Numbered from the stretch's first letter, positions 6,680 through 15,119 are shown. The stretch: 25,658 nt of DNA from an uncultured Prevotella sp. (GCA_900547005.1 URER01000038.1:1-25658), one strand, 5' to 3'. Program-made: numbers and translations. The notes: generated from the sequence alone by a model not told the origin.

Positions 6680-9496
6680 ATGGAGAAAGAAAAAGTTTAT
6701 TCAAAAGGTAAGAAACTATTGTTTTCAATTATCATGCTGGGTTATGCCTGTACGCTAAGTGCCGGGACTCTGAAAGGTGTAATCAAGGACAAACAAAGCA
6801 AAGAGCCGTTGACGGGTGCCACAATTATGGTGTCGGAAGGCACCAAAGGAACAACGGCGGATATCGATGGAAACTACGAATTGGAACTCCCTGCCGGCAC
6901 ATACACCATGACTGTACGCTATGTTGGCTATAAGACGCTTGTCAAAGAGTCGGTCAGAGTGGACAAAGACGGCGAGACCCTTCTCGATTTCCTGTTGGAA
7001 AGCGACTCAAAGATGCTGGGAGAGGTGTCTGTTACGGCCGTCGCGCGCCGCAATACTGAGGCATCACAAGTGCAGGAACAAAGGCGCAGCCTCGTCGTTC
7101 AGACCGGTGTGTCGGCGCAGCAGATAACCCGCACGCAAGACAAAGACGCCTCGGAGGTGATTCGCCGTGTGCCGGGCGTGTCCATAATCGATGACAAGTT
7201 TGTCATGGTCCGCGGGTTGTCGCAGCGATATAATAATGTGTGGCTCAACGGAAGTGCCGTTCCAAGCTCGGAAGCCGATACCCGTGCGTTCTCGTTCGAC
7301 ATTCTGCCGAGTTCCCAACTCGACAATATGGTAATCGTTAAAAGCCCCGCGCCAGAGTACCCCGCCGATTTTACGGGCGGCTTTATACTTGTCAATACGA
7401 AACAGTTGCCCGAAAACAACGCCTTCGATGTTTCCTTTGGCGTCGGAATCAACGACCGAACACACTTCCGTAACTTCATTGCGTCGCAGGGATGCTGTAT
7501 GGATATGCTTGGATTTGGTGCGGGATGGCGTTCGCTCAATGCTGGAATGACAGGTGCGCTGCGTGCTTATCCCGGTTATGACGGTGGCAGTAATCCGCGT
7601 CTCGACGTGCTCGGCAACGGGCTGAACAACAACTGGACCTTGCGAACAAGGCATCCTGTGAGCGACATGAAGCTCAACATGAGCTACAATCATATATGGA
7701 AGGCTGACAACGGACAACGGTTCGGATTGTTGGCGGTGCTGAATTACTCCAATACATACAAGACCCTGCTCGATATGGAGAACTCGCTCTATGGGCCGTA
7801 TGACACATCCAACGACAAGTCGGTGGCTCTGCGAAAGGCCACAGACAACCGATATAGCAACGATGTGCGTATTGGTGCCATGCTGAATCTGTCGTTCCGG
7901 CCACGGGACACCCGCCACTATTTTGAGTGGAAGAACATCTTCAATCAGATAGCGAATGACCGCTATTCCGAGCGCATGGGCTTTAATGCGCAGCCGGATA
8001 ATGTCAATGACATGGAATATTACTACTCTGCGCGAACAACCTACAACACGCAGATGACGGGACGGCATACGTTTGAGGACGACAGAATAGACTGGAGCGT
8101 GGGCTATGCCTATGCCAACCGCAACCTGCCCGACCGCCGCCTGATAGAACGCACCGACAGAACGGAGCACAGAATGGGCATATATAGGATAAGCCGGGAG
8201 TTTACCAAGCTCGATGAACATATCTTCTCGGCAGGCGGCAACTATCGCAAGGATTTCCATTTCGGGGCGTTTGAGCCTACATTGAAGACCGGTGCATACG
8301 GCGAATACCGCACGCGCTCATACCGCACACGCCAGTTCCAATACGGATGGCAGCCCGACAATACGCTGCCCGAGGGCTTCCTGTTCTCTGACGACATACC
8401 TGGCGAGGTGCTCATTGACTCAAATTACGGTCCGGACAAGCTCTATCTTTATGAGGAAGTGAACTTCCTGAATAACTACGAGGGCAATCAGACGCAACTT
8501 GCGGGCTACGTTGGCGTGAACTTGCCTGTCGGAATGCTGAGCATCTATGCCGGAGTGCGCTACGAATACAACCGTCAGGTGCTGCGGATGAATACCCGTC
8601 AGTTTGAAGAGAGCCTGCAAAGCACGGCTTACGACAGCAACGACATCTTCCCGTCCCTTAACGTTACCTATAAATTTAGTGACAAACACCAGTTGCGTGC
8701 AGCCTATGGCAAATCGGTGAACCGCCCGGAATTCCGAGAGCTTTCCACCTCGGTGTACTACGATTTTGAGCTGGGCAGCAACGTAATGGGCAATTATGAC
8801 CTTAAATCAGCATATATCGACAATCTCGATTTGCGCTACGAGTGGTATCCTTCGGCTGGCGAACAAATCTCAGTAGCACTGTTTTATAAGCATTTCAAGA
8901 ACCCGATAGAGTGGACCTATACCGTTGCCGGCGGCACAGACCTCGTATATTCCTTTATGAACGCGCACGGAGCCGACAACTACGGCATAGAGCTTGACAT
9001 TCGGAAGAATCTGGATTTTATCGGCATGAGGGATTTCTCATTCTCCTTTAACGGCGCATGGATAAAGAGCAGGGTGCGTTTTGAACCGGGAACCAATAAC
9101 ATTGACCGCCCCATGCAGGGGCAGTCGCCTTACCTTATCAATACGGGACTCTTTTATAATAATGTGAAGCACGGATGGAGCGGAGCCGTATTATACAACC
9201 GTGTGGGCAAGCGCATCATCGGAGTTGGCAACCGCTACGGTACGGGGGCAGATGGCTCGGAACGCAATATACCTAACTCCTACGAGATGCCGCGCAACAG
9301 CGTAGACCTGTCCATAGGCAAGAAGCTCGGCAAGTGGGAGCTGAAAGCAGCCGTAAGGGACGTGCTGGCGGAGCGCTGCGTATTCAAACAGTTTGAGGAT
9401 GTTACCGTAAACGGCGTGCAACGCACCATAGAAGAGGTTACACGCAGCTATCGCCCGGGACGCAATTTCAATTTAACAATAGGTTATAGTTTTTAG
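6680..9496 (+). CDS. TonB-dependent outer-membrane receptor with CarboxypepD_reg-like N-terminal domain
   Basis: A 938-residue energised outer-membrane transporter. A signal peptide (about 1-29, ending LSAG) is followed by a carboxypeptidase-regulatory-like beta-sandwich (about 30-108, with GATIMVSEGTKGTTADIDG). The plug domain follows (about 135-245, with DASEVIRRVPGVSI and VMVRGLSQRYNNVWLNG). The rest is a barrel ending in GRNFNLTIGYSF, with the terminal Phe expected for BAM insertion. The domain order resembles SusC-like proteins, but no SusD gene follows and the length is shorter than a typical SusC. The next gene, 33 bp on, is a surface-type lipoprotein that may serve as its substrate-binding partner. 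The substrate cannot be told from sequence: iron chelate, metal, phosphate compound and glycan are all possible. Confidence 0.88.
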   Translation: MEKEKVYSKGKKLLFSIIMLGYACTLSAGTLKGVIKDKQSKEPLTGATIMVSEGTKGTTADIDGNYELELPAGTYTMTVRYVGYKTLVKESVRVDKDGETLLDFLLESDSKMLGEVSVTAVARRNTEASQVQEQRRSLVVQTGVSAQQITRTQDKDASEVIRRVPGVSIIDDKFVMVRGLSQRYNNVWLNGSAVPSSEADTRAFSFDILPSSQLDNMVIVKSPAPEYPADFTGGFILVNTKQLPENNAFDVSFGVGINDRTHFRNFIASQGCCMDMLGFGAGWRSLNAGMTGALRAYPGYDGGSNPRLDVLGNGLNNNWTLRTRHPVSDMKLNMSYNHIWKADNGQRFGLLAVLNYSNTYKTLLDMENSLYGPYDTSNDKSVALRKATDNRYSNDVRIGAMLNLSFRPRDTRHYFEWKNIFNQIANDRYSERMGFNAQPDNVNDMEYYYSARTTYNTQMTGRHTFEDDRIDWSVGYAYANRNLPDRRLIERTDRTEHRMGIYRISREFTKLDEHIFSAGGNYRKDFHFGAFEPTLKTGAYGEYRTRSYRTRQFQYGWQPDNTLPEGFLFSDDIPGEVLIDSNYGPDKLYLYEEVNFLNNYEGNQTQLAGYVGVNLPVGMLSIYAGVRYEYNRQVLRMNTRQFEESLQSTAYDSNDIFPSLNVTYKFSDKHQLRAAYGKSVNRPEFRELSTSVYYDFELGSNVMGNYDLKSAYIDNLDLRYEWYPSAGEQISVALFYKHFKNPIEWTYTVAGGTDLVYSFMNAHGADNYGIELDIRKNLDFIGMRDFSFSFNGAWIKSRVRFEPGTNNIDRPMQGQSPYLINTGLFYNNVKHGWSGAVLYNRVGKRIIGVGNRYGTGADGSERNIPNSYEMPRNSVDLSIGKKLGKWELKAAVRDVLAERCVFKQFEDVTVNGVQRTIEEVTRSYRPGRNFNLTIGYSF

Positions 9497-9529
9497 TTTT
9501 ATCAATTTCTTAAACTTAAAAAAGAAAGT

Positions 9530-11014
9530 ATGAAAATCGAAATGAAAAGATTGGGACAGGCATTTATGATGGGTGCCGCCCTCGTAATGTCAGCCGTAAT
9601 GGCTTCTTGTTCGTCGGACGACAGTCCCGCCGCTCCCGTAGTGAGCAATCCCGAGGTTACTTATAAGGGCAATGTTGCTTACAGCAGTGGGATTCTTTTC
9701 AACGGAACAGAACTGGGTGACGGTACGCAGAACTTCCATTTCACCGGCGATGTCACGCTGGAGCGCGGCACATACACGCTGAAGGGCTGGGTATATGTAG
9801 ACGCCGGGGCAAAGCTCCGCATCCCTGCCGGAACGGTAATCAAGGGAGACAAGCAGACTATGGCGGCACTTATAGTGGAGCCGGGCGGCTATGTCGAGAT
9901 GAAGGGAACGAAGGATGCGCCTATCGTAATGACCTCCGCGCAGCCAGCAGGGCAGCGCCGGCCGGGCGACTGGGGCGGACTCATCATTTGCGGAAAAGCC
10001 CGTAACAATCAGGGAACGCAACAGATAGAGGGCGGTCCGACCACAATACACGGCGGCAACGATGATACCGACAACTCGGGAATATACCAATACATCCGCG
10101 TTGAGTTCGCCGGCTACCCGTTCGACACGGACAAGGAAATCAACGGCGTTACCTTCGGCTCGGTAGGAAGCGGCACCACAATAGACCATATACAGGTTTC
10201 ATATTCAAATGACGATTCCTTCGAATGGTTCGGAGGCGCGGTAAACTGCAAGTATCTGGTGGCTTATAAAGGTTGGGACGATGAGTTCGATACCGACAAC
10301 GGATTCAGCGGCACAGTACAATATGCTCTTTCGATTCGCGATCCGCGCATTGCCGACACCTCGCAGAGCAACGGATTCGAGAGCGACAACAACGCAAGCG
10401 GTGCGGAAACTACTCCGTTCACTACGGCAACGTTCAAGAATGTTACGTTCATAGGTCCCCGTACGGCCAAGAACAGCGATTTCGTTAACAGCTCAGACTA
10501 CATTACCGCCGGCCCGGTATTCCCCGATAACGGTTCCAAATTAGGAAAATTCCAGGCAGCAATGCAGATACGCCGCAGCAGTAGGCTTAACGTTGAGAAT
10601 GCCATTGCTGTGGGTTATCCCGTCGGACTCATCGTGGACGGAGAGAAAGGCAATTCCGTTAAGTATGCCAAAGAGGGCGCTTTCAGTCTGAAGAATATCC
10701 TTTTTGCCGGAATGGGAGTTATCGGAACGGACAAGAACAAGGAATACGAGGACTATCTTTATGATTATTCTACGGGAACGGAAGACCGCACTAAGGTGTC
10801 ATATTCGCACACGTTCTTCTTCAGCGAGCCTACAAACAGAGAAGTGAATGAGGCCGCTCTGAACCTTGTCGACCCGAAAATGACCGGACAGAACTATTGT
10901 CCGTCCGTAATGTTGTCCGACGGTAAAGGCGGATATATAGGTGCGTTCCGCGATGTTAGCGATAATTGGCTGGATGGCTGGACTAATTTTGATCCGCAGA
11001 ATACAGTATATTAA
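9530..11014 (+). CDS. Probable surface lipoprotein with repeat-rich, beta-helix-like body
   Basis: A 494-residue protein. A lipoprotein signal peptide ends in VMASC with lipidation Cys27, followed by SSDDS, whose acidic residues fit the Bacteroidetes lipoprotein export signal for display on the cell surface. The body has beta-rich stretches typical of right-handed beta-helix folds: LKGWVYVDAGAKLRIPAGTV, IVEPGGYVEMKG, GDWGGLIICGKA, then turns such as YIRVEFAG, IDHIQVSYS and FKNVTFIGP. I know of no assigned enzymatic activity, and pectate-lyase-like catalytic residues were not recognised. It lies 33 bp after the TonB receptor and is almost certainly cotranscribed, so it probably works with it as a capture protein. 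An alternative is an adhesin-like surface protein. The stop is followed by the convergent repeat region. Confidence 0.7.
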   Translation: MKIEMKRLGQAFMMGAALVMSAVMASCSSDDSPAAPVVSNPEVTYKGNVAYSSGILFNGTELGDGTQNFHFTGDVTLERGTYTLKGWVYVDAGAKLRIPAGTVIKGDKQTMAALIVEPGGYVEMKGTKDAPIVMTSAQPAGQRRPGDWGGLIICGKARNNQGTQQIEGGPTTIHGGNDDTDNSGIYQYIRVEFAGYPFDTDKEINGVTFGSVGSGTTIDHIQVSYSNDDSFEWFGGAVNCKYLVAYKGWDDEFDTDNGFSGTVQYALSIRDPRIADTSQSNGFESDNNASGAETTPFTTATFKNVTFIGPRTAKNSDFVNSSDYITAGPVFPDNGSKLGKFQAAMQIRRSSRLNVENAIAVGYPVGLIVDGEKGNSVKYAKEGAFSLKNILFAGMGVIGTDKNKEYEDYLYDYSTGTEDRTKVSYSHTFFFSEPTNREVNEAALNLVDPKMTGQNYCPSVMLSDGKGGYIGAFRDVSDNWLDGWTNFDPQNTVY

Positions 11015-11034
11015 CGGGAATTTGGAGGCGTTTC

Positions 11035-11256
11035 AAGTCTTTTTCTCAACTTCGTAAAACACAGTTCTTTTGAACTGTTCTGATTACAGAAATCTTATGA
11101 TATCGTTACCGGGCTGTGGTAATATCATTACCGCAGTCTGGTAATGTGATTACCGAGGCCTAACGTGATTACAAAAGTCTTGTAACAGCATTACAAGGTT
11201 TCTGTAATCAAGACTATACAAAAGAACTGTGTTTTACGGAGTTGAGAAAAATACTT
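11035..11256. repeat. 222-bp element with 38-bp terminal inverted repeats
   Basis: Arms 11035-11072 and 11219-11256 are reverse complements at 36 of 38 positions. Both contain the segment CGTAAAACACAGTTCTTTTG in matching orientation relative to the ends. The 146-bp interior has no coding potential and holds the 22-bp array described next. The element starts 21 bp after the lipoprotein stop and ends before the terminator. No target-site duplication is obvious. It may be a MITE-like element or a large structured 3' RNA. Confidence 0.75.
11083..11211. repeat. Tandem array of six degenerate 22-bp palindromic units
   Basis: Units begin at 11083, 11105, 11127, 11149, 11168 and 11190. All are 22 bp except the fourth, which is 19 bp. 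Each begins ATTAC (GTTAC in unit 2), has a variable centre related to AGTCT, and most carry an inverted GTAAT-like half-site near position 15. Adjacent half-sites therefore pair both within units (ATTACC and GGTAAT in unit 3) and across unit borders (GGTAAT and ATTACC with a 3-nt centre). It can be read as a protein-binding array at about two helical turns, or as a run of small hairpins in RNA from either strand. Confidence 0.7.
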
Positions 11257-11293
11257 AAACTGATGATGTCTTATTTGATTGACTCCTCTTTAT

Positions 11294-11345
11294 AATACGA
11301 AACGGGATGCAAAAAGGTTTCTTCTGCATCCCGTTTCGTATTTTT
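11294..11345. terminator. Strong stem-loop terminator between convergent genes
   Basis: Perfect 18-bp arms 11294-11311 and 11325-11342, including ACGAAACGGGATGCA and TGCATCCCGTTTCGT, with a 13-nt loop. The stem is followed by T residues on the plus strand. It probably ends the TonB receptor operon, and may also act on radC transcription from the other side. Confidence 0.8.
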
Positions 11346-11371
11346 CAATGGTGGGAATGACACCGGAAATG

Positions 11372-12055
11372 TTATATTTTCCCTTCCTCCCGATAGCTGT
11401 AATAACGTCCGTCGGTGATGATGAGGTGGTCGACGAAGTGAATGCGCATGGTTTGGCAGGCTTTGTTTACGATGTCGGTTATGCGGTCGTCGCCAGCACT
11501 CGGCCGCGTGTTGTTCGACGGATGGTTGTGGCAAATGGCGAGAGTGGTTGCGTTGGCAAGTATCGCCTCGCGCATGATGATACGCACATCGACTGCCGTT
11601 TCGGTTATTCCGCCGTGCGATATGCGCACCGCCTTTATCAGTTTGTAGCTCTGGTTCATCAGCAACACCCATGCTTCTTCCACGTCGAGGTCCTGCATCT
11701 GCGGGTGCATATAATTGTATATCGCCGTCGCCGAGTTGAGACTTTCACGCTCCTGTACTTTCTCTTTCTGTCTGCGTTTGCCCAATTCGCAGGCCGCGAG
11801 TATTGTCACGGCCTTTGCCGGCCCCATGCCTTTGTATTCGGTGAGCTGTGCGATGCTTTTCTTTCCGAGAGAGTTCAGGTTATTATCGCAGTCGGCCATG
11901 ACGCGTTTCATCAGTCCTACGGCACTCTCGTCGGTAGACCCGGAGCCTATGAGAATAGCCAACAGCTCGGCGTTGCTTAATGCTTCCGCGCCGAGGCTCA
12001 TCATCTTTTCGCGCGGACGGTCTTCTTCCGCCCAATGGTTGATAGTCAGTTTCAT
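11372..12055 (-). CDS. radC: RadC family JAMM/MPN-domain protein
   Basis: A 227-residue RadC-family protein of usual length. The N-terminal UPF0758 part contains RPREKMMSLGAEALSNAELL (13-32) and a helix-hairpin-helix-like YKGMGPAKA (74-82). The C-terminal JAMM metalloprotease fold has the metal motif His176-x-His178 with Asp189 in HNHPSNNTRPSAGDD. The biological function of RadC is uncertain; the old repair role was not upheld in E. coli. The frame is open upstream to 12220, but that extension runs into the glycosyltransferase gene in another frame. MKLTINHWAEEDRPREKM at 12055 is the natural start, 43 bp after the glycosyltransferase stop. It is the last gene of a minus-strand group with efp and the glycosyltransferase. 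Confidence 0.93.
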   Translation of the reverse strand: MKLTINHWAEEDRPREKMMSLGAEALSNAELLAILIGSGSTDESAVGLMKRVMADCDNNLNSLGKKSIAQLTEYKGMGPAKAVTILAACELGKRRQKEKVQERESLNSATAIYNYMHPQMQDLDVEEAWVLLMNQSYKLIKAVRISHGGITETAVDVRIIMREAILANATTLAICHNHPSNNTRPSAGDDRITDIVNKACQTMRIHFVDHLIITDGRYYSYREEGKI

Positions 12056-12098
12056 ATTTTGCTTGCCGGTTTGTCCATTTGTCCGCTCATCCACTGAA

Positions 12099-13148
12099 TT
12101 ATTTATAGAATGTTTTCTCGAATGCAGAGAATTCATCTTTGCCCAACACGCAGCGTTTCCACCATGCTGAAAGGAAGCCGAAACCGTAGCCCATGAGCTG
12201 TACGAAAGCCGCATAGACACTGAGAACGCCTATTTTCAGACTCCTGTTCTGATGCGTGGAGTCCGCACATATTAATAATGTATATAGGAGAATGGGGGCT
12301 GGGGTGATTGTGCTGATGACGGAACCGATTGCTGCTGCCGTGTGATTGGGGTAGAGTAGGGATGTCGCCAGTCCCAAGATGAATGATAATATGAGTCCTA
12401 TGACGCCCACGGTGAACACCATCGGCAAGAGATGCACCGCCTTAAGCGACTCCGGATATTTCTTGTAGAGGTTGATGCGGGCGATACCGCTGTTGTAGAC
12501 CTGCCGGAAGAACTTGCGGAAATCCGTGCGCCGCTTGTGCCAAACCCATGCTTCGGGGAACAGACGGCACTTGCATCCATCCTTGAAAATGCGGATGGAG
12601 AAGTCTATGTCCTCACCGAAACGCATCTTTGAGAATCCGCCAAGCCTGCGGTAGACATCGGCGCGTATGCCCATGTTGAACGAGCGCGGATAGAATTTGT
12701 CGAGTTTCTTCTTGCCTCCTCGGATGCCTCCGGTTGTGAAGAAGCTGGTCATGGAGTAGGAGATGGCCTTTTGTGTGTCGGTGAACGACGGGTGGGCACA
12801 GTCAGGACCGCCGAACGCGTCGGCAGGATTGGCTTGCAGTTCGTCGTCAATGGCTTTCATATAGCCGTCGGGCAGAACCACGTCGCTGTCTAATATAATA
12901 AGGTATTCGCCCTCAGCGCGCTCAGCTCCATAGTTGCGGCTGTTTCCCGGACCGGAGTTCTCTTTGAGGAAATATCTCAGATTCAGTCTGTCGGTGTAGC
13001 GTTTGCACACATCCTGACAGGTTATTTGCGAGCCGTCCTCGACTATTATCACCTCGAAGTCGTTGAGGCTCTGCGTTGTCAGACTTGTGAGAAGTTCATC
13101 GACTTCGTCGGGACGGTTATATACCGGAACTATAATGGAGTATTTCAT
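12099..13148 (-). CDS. Family 2 glycosyltransferase, membrane-anchored
   Basis: A 349-residue inverting GT-A transferase. The N-terminus MKYSIIVPVYNRPDEVDELL (1-20) is the classic GT2 start. VEDGS (36-40) binds the nucleotide, and LDSDVVLPDGY contains the metal-binding DSD. GEDIDFSIRIFKDG is the acceptor-side ED motif. The C-terminal third has about three hydrophobic segments (for example VFTVGVIGLILSFILGLATSLL), so the enzyme sits at the inner membrane. It probably adds a sugar to a surface glycan or lipid; donor and acceptor cannot be read from sequence. It lies between efp and radC on the same strand. Confidence 0.9.
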   Translation of the reverse strand: MKYSIIVPVYNRPDEVDELLTSLTTQSLNDFEVIIVEDGSQITCQDVCKRYTDRLNLRYFLKENSGPGNSRNYGAERAEGEYLIILDSDVVLPDGYMKAIDDELQANPADAFGGPDCAHPSFTDTQKAISYSMTSFFTTGGIRGGKKKLDKFYPRSFNMGIRADVYRRLGGFSKMRFGEDIDFSIRIFKDGCKCRLFPEAWVWHKRRTDFRKFFRQVYNSGIARINLYKKYPESLKAVHLLPMVFTVGVIGLILSFILGLATSLLYPNHTAAAIGSVISTITPAPILLYTLLICADSTHQNRSLKIGVLSVYAAFVQLMGYGFGFLSAWWKRCVLGKDEFSAFEKTFYK

Positions 13149-13189
13149 GATGGCGAATAACTGATGTTAGTGTGGGTATGAAACGGAAA

Positions 13190-13247
13190 ATGGAGAACTA
13201 TGATACTACCATCCGATTGCAGATAGGCATATATCATAATTCTCCAT
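13190..13247 (-). terminator. Stem-loop between efp and the glycosyltransferase
   Basis: Arms 13190-13205 and 13232-13247 (ATGGAGAACTATGATA against TATCATAATTCTCCAT) match at 15 of 16 positions with a 26-nt loop. On the minus strand the stem is followed by only a short T run. It may be a weak terminator after efp or a leader structure for the glycosyltransferase. Confidence 0.4.
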
Positions 13248-13300
13248 TATCACGTCTTTGTATGAAACAAAGTGTTCTCTTGTTTGTCTGGAGCTGTCTA

Positions 13301-13867
13301 TTACTCCTTCATGCGCTGCAAGTAGCTGCCGTCGCGAGTGTCAACCTGTATGAGGTCGCCTTCGTTGATGAACAGCGGTACGCGAACTTCAACGCCAGTC
13401 TCGAGAGTAGCAGGCTTGGTAGCGTTTGTAGCTGTGTCGCCTTTGATACCCGGCTCGCTATGAGTGATGCGCAAAACAGTCTTTACCGGCATCTCGGCAT
13501 AGAGTACAGTCTCTGTGTCGGCGTCGCTGACAACCTCGACAACATCGCTCTCTTTCATGAAGTCAACACCGGTAACGAGTTCTTTGGCGATAGGAATCTG
13601 GTCGAAAGTCTCCTGATTCATGAAGATATAGTCCTCACCTTCTTTGTAGAGGAACTGATATGGGCGGCGTTCTACGCGCACGTCTTCGAGAGCTTCACCG
13701 ATGTTGAAACGCTTTTCAAGTACTCGTCCGCTTACAACATCTTTCAGAGTGGTGCGCATGATAGTATTTCCTTTACCCGGTTTTACGTGCAGGAAGTCGA
13801 TGCAGAAGTACAGCTTGCCATCCATACGGATGCAAGTGCCTTTCTTAATGTCTTGTGATTTAATCAT
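13301..13867 (-). CDS. efp: Elongation factor P
   Basis: A 188-residue protein of typical EF-P length that relieves ribosome stalling at polyproline stretches. The N-terminal KOW-like domain carries the loop HVKPGKGNTIMRT (27-39), with Lys32 at the position that reaches the peptidyl-transferase centre. The two OB domains follow, ending with the C-terminal signature region VEVRVPLFINEGDLIQVDTRDGSYLQR. It is divergent from rpmH, a common arrangement in Bacteroidales. Whether Lys32 is modified cannot be told here; no epmA or epmB gene is in the window. Confidence 0.97.
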   Translation of the reverse strand: MIKSQDIKKGTCIRMDGKLYFCIDFLHVKPGKGNTIMRTTLKDVVSGRVLEKRFNIGEALEDVRVERRPYQFLYKEGEDYIFMNQETFDQIPIAKELVTGVDFMKESDVVEVVSDADTETVLYAEMPVKTVLRITHSEPGIKGDTATNATKPATLETGVEVRVPLFINEGDLIQVDTRDGSYLQRMKE

Positions 13868-13923
13868 AATTACTTTATCTTGAATTTGTTATCTATATCT
13901 TGTTTATAGGCTTAAATGCGCTG

Positions 13924-13931
13924 CAAAGTTA
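13924..13931 (-). promoter_or_regulatory. -7 box for efp
   Basis: TAACTTTG on the minus strand, about 57 bp before the efp start. The region upstream is very A/T-rich, without a clear TTTG at the usual -33 distance. Confidence 0.5.
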
Positions 13932-13982
13932 CGTATTTTATAGAAAAAAACATAAATAATAGGACTAAAAATTGCATAATTC

Positions 13983-14013
13983 TTGGTTATTTGAAAAAGA
14001 ATGAGTACTTTTG
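13983..14013 (+). promoter_or_regulatory. Promoter for rpmH
   Basis: TTGG (13983-13986), 19 bp, then TACTTTTG (14006-14013), a good match to the Bacteroidetes pattern. The predicted leader is about 105 bases, long for such a small gene. Confidence 0.6.
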
Positions 14014-14124
14014 CACCCCAAATGAGAGTGAAAACTGTCTGCGAGATGTGTTGCGGGCGGTATCTTCTTGTTTAATAGTGGTGTATAATAATAGGAATAA
14101 TAACAAAATAAAATAAATAGAACA

Positions 14125-14280
14125 ATGAAAAGAACATTTCAGCCTCACAACAGAAGAAGAGTGAACAAGCACGGCTTCCGTCAGAGAATGGCAACAAAGG
14201 ATGGCCGCCGCGTGTTGGCAGCTCGTCGTGCTAAGGGACGCAAGAAGTTAACTGTGTCTGACGAGCATCATGGAAAATAA
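14125..14280 (+). CDS. rpmH: 50S ribosomal protein L34
   Basis: A 51-residue, highly basic protein. It starts MKRTFQPHNRRRVNKHGFRQ, continues RMATKDGRRVLAARRAKGRK and ends KLTVSDEHHGK, the textbook L34 pattern. It has its own promoter and a strong terminator, so it is largely monocistronic. It lies back-to-back with efp. Confidence 0.98.
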   Translation: MKRTFQPHNRRRVNKHGFRQRMATKDGRRVLAARRAKGRKKLTVSDEHHGK

Positions 14281-14305
14281 TCCGCGTTGAACGGATAAAT
14301 TTGGG

Positions 14306-14353
14306 AAAACGGAAAGAAGTAGAGCCTATTCTTTGCTTCTTTCCGTTTTTTTA
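14306..14353 (+). terminator. Terminator after rpmH
   Basis: Perfect 14-bp stem AAAACGGAAAGAAG (14306-14319) / CTTCTTTCCGTTTT (14336-14349), with a 16-nt loop and a T-rich tail. The last loop bases supply the -33 box of the next promoter. Confidence 0.9.
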
Positions 14354-14363
14354 TTTAATTTTG
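14332..14363 (+). promoter_or_regulatory. Promoter for the PASTA-rluD-ddl operon
   Basis: TTTG (14332-14335), 20 bp, then TAATTTTG (14356-14363). This is the best consensus promoter in the window. Its -33 box lies at the end of the rpmH terminator loop. Confidence 0.7.
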
Positions 14364-14399
14364 TCGGCGGTAGCAATGTGTTTTACTAACAGATAGATA

Positions 14400-15119
14400 A
14401 TGGCAAAAAAAGACTTATTCGGAAAGTTCGCAAGTGCGTATGTTTGGGGAAATATTGTCGCGGTGCTTATCGTGATAGCGTTTATTGCCCTGGGCGTGAG
14501 GATAGGGCTGGACTTTTATACCCGGCACGGTGAGTCGATAGTGGTTCCCAATATTGTGAATATGCAATATGATGATGCTGAGGATAAGCTCGATGCTTTA
14601 GGCCTTGACATTGCTATCAACGATACGGGATATAACGAAAAGCTGCCACCCGACTGTATTTTGGAGCAGTCGCCGGATCCTGGAAAGCGCGTGAAAGGCG
14701 GATATATAGTATATGTTACCATTAATGCGGCAAGTCCGCCGACGCTTGTCATACCCGATGTCATAGAGAATGGCTCGTGGCGTGAGGTGCGTGCGAGGAT
14801 GGTTTCGATGGGCTTTAAGATAACAGAGCCGGAGTATATTCCCGGCGAACGCGATTGGATATACGGAATAAAGGTGAACGGCCGTTCTGTGAAAGCAGGC
14901 GACAGAGTGCCTATCGATGCCAAAATCATGGTGCAGGTGGGCGACGGAACGCGTATCGTAACTGCGGCAGACTCGGCTTTCTTGAAGGATGAGGAAGTGG
15001 AGTACGGCGAACGTGAGGTTGATGTGCCCGATTACGTGTACGAGGAAGTGGAGGTGCAGGTAGATGCCGAAGGAAATGAGATAGACCACTCCTCACATTC
15101 TGATGTGCCTAATCCATAA
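14400..15119 (+). CDS. PASTA-domain membrane protein
   Basis: A 239-residue protein with a short cytoplasmic N-terminus, one transmembrane helix (about 16-37, NIVAVLIVIAFIALGVRIGL) and two to three PASTA repeats outside the membrane (IVVPNIVNMQYDDAEDKL, LVIPDVIENGSWREVRARM, then a weaker third). The acidic C-terminal tail is low in complexity. No kinase or transpeptidase domain is attached. PASTA domains in other bacteria bind peptidoglycan or muropeptides, and the linkage to ddl fits a cell-wall role, but the function of this stand-alone Bacteroidetes form is not established. It is the first gene of an apparent operon with rluD, ddl and an acyltransferase. Confidence 0.88.
   Translation: MAKKDLFGKFASAYVWGNIVAVLIVIAFIALGVRIGLDFYTRHGESIVVPNIVNMQYDDAEDKLDALGLDIAINDTGYNEKLPPDCILEQSPDPGKRVKGGYIVYVTINAASPPTLVIPDVIENGSWREVRARMVSMGFKITEPEYIPGERDWIYGIKVNGRSVKAGDRVPIDAKIMVQVGDGTRIVTAADSAFLKDEEVEYGEREVDVPDYVYEEVEVQVDAEGNEIDHSSHSDVPNP

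Noticed and set aside
7064..8260. Minus-strand 398-codon frame within the TonB receptor gene
   Set aside because: Antisense shadow of a clearly coding receptor; no domain, His/Val-rich composition typical of an antisense frame.
11083..11211. CRISPR array
   Set aside because: The period is only 22 bp and consists entirely of degenerate palindromic repeat, with no unique spacers of 30 bp or more and no cas genes. The same applies to 23361-23482.
11279..11980. Plus-strand 233-codon frame across the radC region
   Set aside because: It lies opposite radC, which has a full JAMM motif; its own sequence shows no recognisable domain.
12056..12220. Longer RadC beginning at 12220
   Set aside because: The extension runs into the glycosyltransferase gene in another frame and has no family resemblance.
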